Assembly: GCA_943371245.1 (NCBI GenBank) | Contig: CALRTY020000017.1 | Location: forward strand, 1 to 64,000 | DNA length: 64,000 nucleotides | Direction of reading: 5' to 3' | Origin: UBA5018 sp947463165 | GTDB taxonomy: Bacteria; Cyanobacteriota; Cyanobacteriia; PCC-6307; Cyanobiaceae | Shown here: in pieces, positions 58,361 to 64,000 of the stretch | Position numbering within the stretch: the first letter of the stretch is position 1 | How the letters are laid out: each line of letters starts with the position of its first letter | The notes under the pieces: generated by a model | What the model was told of the DNA's origin: nothing | The model's input: the letters and a program-made list of their open reading frames with translations, nothing else | Database searches by the model: none | Program-made: the position numbers and the translations under genes

Positions 58361-59938
58361 TCAGGCCGCCAGGGGCTGAACAGGGGTGGCGGTGGCGGCG
58401 TTGGCGACCAGGTTGGCCCCTTTACCCAGGATGGCAGCGGCAGCCAACTTGCCGCTCATCGTGGCGCCTTCCATCGAATCGATGTAGTCCTGGCGGGTGT
58501 AGCTGCCGGCCAGGAAAAAATTGGCCACCGGCGTGCTCTGCTCGGGGCGATAGGGCTCCATGCCGGGGGCTTCTCGATAGAGCGACTGGGCCAACTTGAC
58601 CACATTGCTCCAAACCAGCTTGAGCGGGCGAGCCGAAGGGAACAGCTCCCGCACCTGGGCATCGGTGTGGGCGACGATCTGCTCGCTGCTCTTGGCGATC
58701 CAGGGATCGCCGGGGGTGAGCACACACTGCAACAGCGAACCCACACCTGGCTTGCGGTAGTCGGCGGGACTGGCCAGGGCCAAATCGGCAAAACAGCTGA
58801 AATCCGCGTCGGCTGTGTAGAGCAAATTATCGAGGCCAGCGGGTCGATCCAGGTCGCGGCGGGCGCGGCTGGCCTCGGCGCCCTCGCCCAGCTCGGTAAC
58901 CCAGCCGTCGTAGCGCAACTGCACCGTGGCCACCGGCACAGCATCCAGCTTATAAATGTTGTCGAACTGGGGATAACGGCGCCAGGCCTCCGGAATGATG
59001 CGCTGAATGCCAGGCACATCGCAGGCCGCCAGGTAGGCATCGGCCTGCACCTGAATCTGACCATCAGGGGTGCCCAGAGTGAGCCCGGTAACGCGGCTAG
59101 CGCCAGCTGCAGCAAGGCCAGGGGCCAAGCCATTAGCTGAATCATCCTGACCGGAATCCCCTTGGCCAGCCTGATTTAGCTGGCCAGACAAATCAAAGTG
59201 AATCTGGCTGACGCGGTGGCGCAGGTGCAGCCTGCCACCGCGGGCCTGGATGTAATCCAGGATCGGGCCCGTGAGCCAACGATGGGGCGAACCCTTCAAT
59301 AAATTCAGCTTTGACGCCTCTGTTTTTGCCGCAAACATCATGAAGATGGTGAGCATGCAGCGCGCCGAAATCGCCTCACAATCAATAAAACCGAGGGCAT
59401 AGGCGATTGGATTCCAGAGGCGGCGGATGCTCTGTTCACTGCCGCCATGGCCGACAAACCACTGCTGGAAGCTGATCCGATCCAGGTCGCGGATCACAGT
59501 CATCGCACCCTCGTAGTCCACCAGGCCACGCACTATCGGACTGGTGCCCAGGGCAAGGGCATTGCGCAACTTATCGAGCCAATCGAGCTGGGAGGTGGTA
59601 AAGAAAGCCTTCAGGCCATTGAAGGGCGCACCCAGGGCAAAGCGAAAATCGAGACTGCGCAGATCCCCACCGCGATTAACAAACAGATGGTGGTGCTCCT
59701 TGGGCAGCAGGTTATCGATCGCCCCCACCTTGCGCATCAGGGCAAATAGGTTGGCATAGTTATAGAAAAACACGTGCAACCCCATCTCGATGTGGTTGCC
59801 ATCGGCATCCTCCCAGCTGCCCACCTTGCCGCCCAGGAACGGCCTTGCCTCGTAGAGGTCCACCTGGTGGCCGGCATCCACCAGATCCACCGCCGCCGCC
59901 AAGCCGGCCAAACCCGCACCAACGATGGCGACCCGCAC
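58361..59938 (-). CDS. crtQ: Zeta-carotene desaturase (CrtQ/Zds)
   Basis: 525 residues from GTG 59938. FAD enzyme of the CrtP/CrtQ family that turns zeta-carotene into prolycopene with plastoquinone as acceptor, at the thylakoid membrane. Dinucleotide site VAIVGAGLAGLAAAVDL, then LYEARPFLGGKVGSWEDADGNHIEMGLHVFF, the FAD segment AYLAACDVPGIQRIIP and the C-terminal FLAGSYTRQDYIDSMEGATMSGKLAA. A Gln/Gly/Asp-rich insert (about residues 252-275: LNQAGQGDSGQDDSANG) is not usual and looks like another repeat expansion. Followed by the SRPBCC gene. Confidence 0.93.
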   Translation of the reverse strand: MRVAIVGAGLAGLAAAVDLVDAGHQVDLYEARPFLGGKVGSWEDADGNHIEMGLHVFFYNYANLFALMRKVGAIDNLLPKEHHHLFVNRGGDLRSLDFRFALGAPFNGLKAFFTTSQLDWLDKLRNALALGTSPIVRGLVDYEGAMTVIRDLDRISFQQWFVGHGGSEQSIRRLWNPIAYALGFIDCEAISARCMLTIFMMFAAKTEASKLNLLKGSPHRWLTGPILDYIQARGGRLHLRHRVSQIHFDLSGQLNQAGQGDSGQDDSANGLAPGLAAAGASRVTGLTLGTPDGQIQVQADAYLAACDVPGIQRIIPEAWRRYPQFDNIYKLDAVPVATVQLRYDGWVTELGEGAEASRARRDLDRPAGLDNLLYTADADFSCFADLALASPADYRKPGVGSLLQCVLTPGDPWIAKSSEQIVAHTDAQVRELFPSARPLKLVWSNVVKLAQSLYREAPGMEPYRPEQSTPVANFFLAGSYTRQDYIDSMEGATMSGKLAAAAILGKGANLVANAATATPVQPLAA

Positions 59939-60073
59939 CCCGTTACCTCAAAATTTTTCTTAACTCTATGGAGCGGGCCCTCAGTTCGACTTAGCTGCGC
60001 CCCCTACCCCCCAGCTGGCCGGCCTGCCTAGAGTTGTGATGCCGGATCCCAGAGCGCACCGCTCCCCACCGCC

Positions 60074-60529
60074 ATGACCGCCGAGACGGCAACCTCCCAA
60101 ACAGCCCCCGCCCAAACAGCCACCCCACAAACAGAAACCGTCCCAACAGCCAGCCCAGTGGCCACCGTCACCGACCGCGATGGCAAGGGAATTCTGATCA
60201 CCGAGACCGCGGTGAAGCAGCTGGGGCAGCTGATCGGCCAACAGGGCGACAACAAGGTGTTGCGGGTGGGCGTGCGCTCCGGCGGCTGCAGCGGCATGAG
60301 TTACACGATGGATTTCATCGAGGCGGCAGCGATCCGCCCCGACGACGCCAGCTATGCCTACGAACCCGAGGGGGTGGCGCCGTTTCGGGTGGTCTGCGAT
60401 CCCAAGAGCCTGCTGTACATCTACGGGATGCAGCTGGATTTCTCCACCTCCCTGATCGGCGGCGGTTTCAACTTCACCAACCCCAACGCCACCCAGACCT
60501 GCGGCTGCGGCAGCTCCTTCAACGTCTGA
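60074..60529 (+). CDS. HesB/IscA/SufA-family iron-sulfur carrier
   Basis: 151 residues. The core from about residue 41 is a full A-type carrier: ILITETAVKQLGQLIG, VGVRSGGCSGMSYTMDF (first cysteine), and CGCGSSFNV with the paired cysteines. It holds and passes Fe-S clusters. The first 40 residues are a Thr/Gln/Ala array (QTAPAQTATPQTETVPTA) foreign to the family, another repeat expansion. Divergent from crtQ. Confidence 0.92.
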   Translation: MTAETATSQTAPAQTATPQTETVPTASPVATVTDRDGKGILITETAVKQLGQLIGQQGDNKVLRVGVRSGGCSGMSYTMDFIEAAAIRPDDASYAYEPEGVAPFRVVCDPKSLLYIYGMQLDFSTSLIGGGFNFTNPNATQTCGCGSSFNV

Positions 60530-60616
60530 GCTGGCCGGCTGGCTAACCGCCTTGGCTTGGGGGGCTCACCAGCGGCATGGGAATCTGACTCCATAGCCGA
60601 TTGATCCGCCGCTGCC

Positions 60617-61084
60617 ATGACGGCCTCCAGCCCCGAGACGGCCTCCAGCCCAGAAGCCCAGACAACCCCGAGCGGCGAGTCGCTGTTCGAGCAGGCCATT
60701 GGCCGCTACAGCGCCGGTGCGCCGATCGATAGCCTGATCGCAGACTTCAGCGCCATCACCGAACAGGCCCCGCGCCATTCAGCGGGCTGGACCTGCCTGG
60801 CCTGGTTGCAGCTGCTGGCCGACCAACCGCTGGCGGCGATGAAATCCGCCAAGGTGGCGGTGCGACTGAACCCCCAGGATCCCCAGAGCCGCATCAACCT
60901 CAGCCTGGCGATGCTCGAAACCGGCACCAAGGGGGTGCGTGAACATATCGACCTGGCCCGAAAGGTGCTGGCCCTAGCGCCGGAATTGGCCACTGAACTG
61001 CAGGATTCAATCGCCGATGGGCTGGCCCGCAAACCCAACTGGCAGGCCATGCTCAAGGTGCAGGCTTGGCTCCAGGAAAATTGA
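60617..61084 (+). CDS. TPR-like helical protein
   Basis: 155 residues: leader TASSPETASSPEAQ is repetitive (six-residue units), then FEQAIGRYSAGAPIDSLIADFSAITEQAPRHSAGWTCLAWLQLLADQPLAAMKSAKVAVRLNPQDPQSRINLSLAMLETG, the tetratricopeptide pattern of two to three repeats. Conserved in picocyanobacteria as far as I recall; a scaffold or chaperone-like role is inferred only. Confidence 0.78.
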   Translation: MTASSPETASSPEAQTTPSGESLFEQAIGRYSAGAPIDSLIADFSAITEQAPRHSAGWTCLAWLQLLADQPLAAMKSAKVAVRLNPQDPQSRINLSLAMLETGTKGVREHIDLARKVLALAPELATELQDSIADGLARKPNWQAMLKVQAWLQEN

Positions 61085-61135
61085 GCTAGGGCTAAGGCTG
61101 GCTTGAATTGGTCGAGTTGTTGAGTTTTTGAGTCG

Positions 61136-62464
61136 TTGAAGCCCGTCTTACTGCTGAGCAACGGCCACGGGGAAGACCTCAGCGGTGCCCTGCTGGCCGC
61201 GGCCCTGCAGCGACTGGGCGTGGCGGTGCAGGCCTTGCCCCTGGTGGGCCACGGCGATCCCTACCGCCGCCAGGGCATCGCCGTGCTGGGCCATACCCGC
61301 AGTTACAGCACCGGCGGCTTGGGCTACACCAGCCTGGCCGGCCAGCTCACGGAACTGATCCAGGGCCAGGTGCTCTACCTTCTGGGCCGCTATGCGCTGC
61401 TGCGCCGCCACCGCCGCCGCTATGCGCTGGTGGTGGCGGTGGGCGACATCGTGCCGCTGCTGGGGGCCTGGCTGAGTGGACGGCCCACGGCGGTGTATTT
61501 GGTTGCCTATTCGAGCCACTACGAGGGTCGGCTGCGGCTGCCCTGGCCCTGCGGCTGGCTGCTGCGCCAAGCACGGCTACTGGCGGTGTGGAGCCGCGAT
61601 GCCCTCACCGCCAGCGATCTCCAGGCCCAGCTGGGCCGCCCCGTGAGCTTCCTGGGCAACCCCTTCCTCGACCCGGTGGCCCCCGATCAAATTCTGGCCT
61701 CCGGCCAGGGGAGCGTGGCCTCCGGCCAGGGGAGAGCGGCCTCCGGTGAACCAGCCGCCTCCGGTGAACCAGTCGCCTCCGGCAGGGGGGCCTCGGCAGC
61801 TGCCCCCCCGGCCCGGCGGCTGGCCCTGTTACCCGGCAGCCGCCTGCCGGAAGCCCTGCACAACCTGGAGTTGATGTTGCAAATGCTGGCCCTGCTGCCA
61901 GCGGAGCTGCGCCAACCAGGGGGCCTGGTGGTGGAGCTGGCCCTGGTGGCGGAGCTGAAGCTGGAGGCGATCGCCAGCATGGCCCGCCCCCACGGCTGGC
62001 AACTGGAGCCGGCGCCTGGGGCCAGCGCCAGCGGGCCGCTGCTGGCGGGCCATGGCCTGCGCCTGCTACTGGGCTGGGGTCGCTTCAGTGGGATCCTGGC
62101 GGCCGCGGATCTGGTGATCTCGATGGCGGGCACGGCCAGCGAGCAGGCGGTGGGCCTGGCCAAGCCGGTGCTGCAACTGGCGGGGCGAGGCCCCCAGTTC
62201 ACGGAGAGCTTTGCGGAAGCCCAGCGGCGCCTGCTGGGCAGCGGCGTGCATTGCGCCGACGGGGCGGCTGGCAGCCAGGCCGCCTTGAGCGCCACGGCGA
62301 CCCTGGCGGCAGCCCTGCTTAAGCAGCTGGCCGATCCAGCCCAGGCGGCCGCCCTGCAACGCAGCCTGGGGCGCCTGGCCAGCGAGCGCATCGGCAATCC
62401 CGGGGGCAGCGAACGCATGGCAAAGGCGATCATGGAGCTGCTCGAAACCTGCCCCCATGGCTGA
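61136..62464 (+). CDS. Lipid-A-disaccharide synthase-related protein (TIGR03492)
   Basis: 442 residues from TTG 61136 (MKPVLLLSNGHGEDLSGALLA). The LLSNGHGED start and DLVISMAGTASEQAVGLAKPVLQL, with PQFTESFAEAQRRLLG, are typical of the TIGR03492 cyanobacterial and plastid family, a GT-B-like relative of LpxB with unknown substrate. At residues about 186-222 there is a six- to seven-residue repeat insert (ASGQGSV/ASGQGRA/ASGEPA/ASGEPV/ASGRGAS). The 3' end overlaps the next gene by 8 bp. Confidence 0.87.
   Translation: MKPVLLLSNGHGEDLSGALLAAALQRLGVAVQALPLVGHGDPYRRQGIAVLGHTRSYSTGGLGYTSLAGQLTELIQGQVLYLLGRYALLRRHRRRYALVVAVGDIVPLLGAWLSGRPTAVYLVAYSSHYEGRLRLPWPCGWLLRQARLLAVWSRDALTASDLQAQLGRPVSFLGNPFLDPVAPDQILASGQGSVASGQGRAASGEPAASGEPVASGRGASAAAPPARRLALLPGSRLPEALHNLELMLQMLALLPAELRQPGGLVVELALVAELKLEAIASMARPHGWQLEPAPGASASGPLLAGHGLRLLLGWGRFSGILAAADLVISMAGTASEQAVGLAKPVLQLAGRGPQFTESFAEAQRRLLGSGVHCADGAAGSQAALSATATLAAALLKQLADPAQAAALQRSLGRLASERIGNPGGSERMAKAIMELLETCPHG
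61695..61795 (+). repeat. 18-21-bp in-frame repeat array in the LpxB-like gene
   Basis: GCCTCCGGCCAGGGGAG and GCCTCCGGTGAACCAG units, five copies, encode ASG-led peptides. Frame kept throughout. Confidence 0.85.
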
Positions 62465-62714
62465 ACCCGCCAGTCCCCTGCAGCGGCTCAAGGGGGCGAT
62501 CGACACCCTCCTTGTTATCGACGTATTCGTGGTGATCGCTGGCGCCTGCTGGTTCGCCGTGGCGGTGGGCATGAACAGCCAGCACCTGGAGGCGCCGCTG
62601 AAACTGTTTCAAGCCCTCTGGGAGCCCCTGTTCACCCCGGCGATCGGCCTGCTGATGGCCGCCGCCCTGCTCAGCGGGGCGATGGCTTGGTGGCAGAAGC
62701 AAGTGCGGCGCTGA
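62457..62714 (+). CDS. Small two-helix membrane protein
   Basis: 85 residues: LQRLKGAIDTLLVIDVFVVIAGACWFAVAVGMNSQHLEAPLKLFQALWEPLFTPAIGLLMAAALLSGAMAWWQKQVRR. Two hydrophobic helices; conserved in cyanobacteria by appearance, function unknown. The start overlaps the LpxB-like gene (coupled) and the stop overlaps the convergent epimerase gene by 44 bp. Confidence 0.7.
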   Translation: MAEPASPLQRLKGAIDTLLVIDVFVVIAGACWFAVAVGMNSQHLEAPLKLFQALWEPLFTPAIGLLMAAALLSGAMAWWQKQVRR

Positions 62715-63606
62715 GCTCGGGCCAGCGCCAACTGAAACCCTGCTGTCGCAGCCGCTGCGGCAGCACCTGCTGCCCCTCCAGCACCACCTGGGCCCCATCG
62801 CCGAGCAGCAGCTGCAAAATCGCCCCGGGCACCGGCAACAGGCTGGGCCGCCCCAGCACCCGGCCCAGGCCGGCGGCGAACTGGGCCATGGTGGTGGGTT
62901 CGGGAGCCACGGCGTTGTAAACACCGCTGTAGGCGGGGTCCGCCAGGGCAGTGGCGATCAGGCGGCAGAGATCCTGGCGATGGATCCAGCTCATCCACTG
63001 GCGGCCGGAGCCCACCGGCCCGCCAAAGCCAGCTCGAAACACCGGCAACATCTTGCCCAAGGCGCCGCCGTCGGGGCCGAGCACGATGCCCAGGCGCAGC
63101 TTCACCAGCCGGCAACCGCTCGGGGCCCGATCGGCTGCCGCCTCCCACTGAAGGCAGATCTCGGCCAGGAAATCGCCGCCGCTGGCGCTGGCTTCATCGA
63201 AGCGGGCCTCAACGCTGCTGCCGTAGTAACCCACGGCCGAACCATTCACCAACACCGCCGGCGGCGTCGCCTGGGCGGCCATCGCCCGCACCAGCAGCTC
63301 GGTGCTGTTCACCCGGCTGTCGAGCAGCAGCTGACGGTGGGCGGGGGTCCAGCGCCGCTCGGCGATCGGCTCGCCCACCAGATTCACCACCCCTTCGGCC
63401 GCGGCCAGGGCCGCCAGCAGGCGATCGTCCTGCCAGCTGGCCGCTAAGGCCGGATCGAGCCGCAACAGCTCCAGCCGCTCCCCCACCAGGGCAGGGAAGG
63501 GATTGGCCTGGCGGCTCAGCAGGGTGAGTTGATGGCCGAGTTGCAGCAGGTGCGGCACCAGCTCGCGACCGACAAAGCCCGAACAGCCCAGTAGCAGCAG
63601 TCGCAC
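62671..63606 (-). CDS. TIGR01777 NAD-dependent epimerase (SDR39U1-like)
   Basis: 311 residues: Rossmann start RLLLLGCSGFVGRELVPHLLQLGHQLTLLSR, GVVNLVGEPIAERRWTPAHRQLLLDSRVNSTELL, LVNGSAVGYYG, VKLRLGIVLGPDGGALGKMLPVFRAGFGGPVGSGRQWMSWIH, YNAVAPEPTTMAQFA. This is the TIGR01777/SDR39U1 family, atypical SDRs of unknown substrate, found next to photosynthesis genes in plants and cyanobacteria. Confidence 0.92.
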   Translation of the reverse strand: MRLLLLGCSGFVGRELVPHLLQLGHQLTLLSRQANPFPALVGERLELLRLDPALAASWQDDRLLAALAAAEGVVNLVGEPIAERRWTPAHRQLLLDSRVNSTELLVRAMAAQATPPAVLVNGSAVGYYGSSVEARFDEASASGGDFLAEICLQWEAAADRAPSGCRLVKLRLGIVLGPDGGALGKMLPVFRAGFGGPVGSGRQWMSWIHRQDLCRLIATALADPAYSGVYNAVAPEPTTMAQFAAGLGRVLGRPSLLPVPGAILQLLLGDGAQVVLEGQQVLPQRLRQQGFSWRWPELSAALASATKPSPR

Positions 63607-63617
63607 CGATTGGCCCC

Positions 63618-64000
63618 CTACATGACCCTGGAGGCTAGGCCCAGCCGCCGGGCCAGGGGCACCAGGGCCACTGCTTGCCCCAACAGGCCGATCAGCACCA
63701 CCCCCAGGGCCAGGGCTGGCATCTGGCGCCCCCAGGCCACGGAACTGGCGGCGGCCTGGATGGCCAGGGCGATCGGCACCGCCCCCCGCAGGCCGGCGCA
63801 GGAGATCATCAACCGCTCAGGGCGACTAAAACCAACGCGGAACAGCAACATTTCCACCAGCGGCCAGCGCACCAGCAGCAGGGCCAGCACCAGCAGCAGC
63901 GCCCGGCCGGCCGAATCCACCACCTGATCGGGCTGCACCACCAGGCCCATGCATAAAAACAGCAGCAGTTCAGCCAACTTTGCGAAGCCGGCATGGGCCT
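63618..64000 (-). CDS. Cation:proton antiporter, C-terminal part (runs off the window)
   Basis: The frame is open to the window end. The visible about 127 residues are membrane helices: FAKLAELLLFLCMGLVVQP, AGRALLLVLALLLVRWPLVEMLLFRVGFSRPERLMISCAGLRGAVPIALAIQAAA, the last being the conserved GLRGAVPIALA segment of CPA1/NhaP-type exchangers. It should exchange Na+ or K+ for protons. The N-terminus lies beyond 64000; 11 bp separate it from the epimerase gene. Confidence 0.85.
   Translation of the reverse strand, partial: AHAGFAKLAELLLFLCMGLVVQPDQVVDSAGRALLLVLALLLVRWPLVEMLLFRVGFSRPERLMISCAGLRGAVPIALAIQAAASSVAWGRQMPALALGVVLIGLLGQAVALVPLARRLGLASRVM

Overview
The window looks like a chromosome segment of a high-GC picocyanobacterium of the Synechococcus/Cyanobium type. 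The flanks carry cyanobacterial genes: psbU, zeta-carotene desaturase, a CRR7-like NDH-1 factor, Ycf33/DUF751, DUF3120, DUF4346, a PDZ-radical-SAM protein of the TIGR03279 type, a VKOR-thioredoxin fusion and a 30-residue PetL-like peptide.

Layout. 1-1248: gene-poor, degenerate short repeats. 1249-25798: dense core block (inositol phosphatase, PucC-type transporter, TolC, radical SAM, UppP, DUF3120, PsbU, NadB, VKOR, RimO, MFS, B12-radical SAM, GNAT, RibD-like reductase, carboxytetrahydropterin synthase, shikimate kinase, GST, RbfA, GH3 glycosidase). 25.8-55.15 kb: an accessory island inserted exactly between the GH3 gene and a glycosyltransferase gene; a diverged copy of the GH3 3' end lies at its right edge. 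55196-64000: core again (GT2-TPR, HemD, SRPBCC protein, Zds, IscA/HesB, lipid-A-disaccharide-synthase-like protein, epimerase, antiporter running off the end).

The island is a chromosomal integron. It holds one intact tyrosine integrase with the integron-specific insert (IntI, 42249-43223), a decayed intI (54528-54812), a 16-codon intI stub (43507-43557) and about 17 attC-like sites in at least three sequence families. Nearly all attC sites and cassette genes lie on the minus strand, the same strand as intI, so this is an 'inverted integrase' arrangement. Cassette cargo: a flavodoxin in first position, at least eight toxin-antitoxin pairs, a TIGR02391 HEPN protein, a TIR-domain P-loop ATPase, a membrane zincin-like protein, a winged-helix/membrane protein and an unrecognised two-gene coiled-coil/glycine-rich membrane module. 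In five of the eight pairs the toxin is broken while the antitoxin is open. Between arrays sit non-cassette genes: DUF2339, glycogen-debranching-like hydrolase plus GT4, CsbD/DUF1328 stress proteins and DUF421.

A second window-wide feature is a set of short in-frame tandem repeats, often of 15 bp (five residues), in linkers and termini of unrelated core proteins and in some intergenic gaps.

All calls rest on reading the sequence and its translations; no searches were run. Starts chosen against the longest ORF are explained in each entry.
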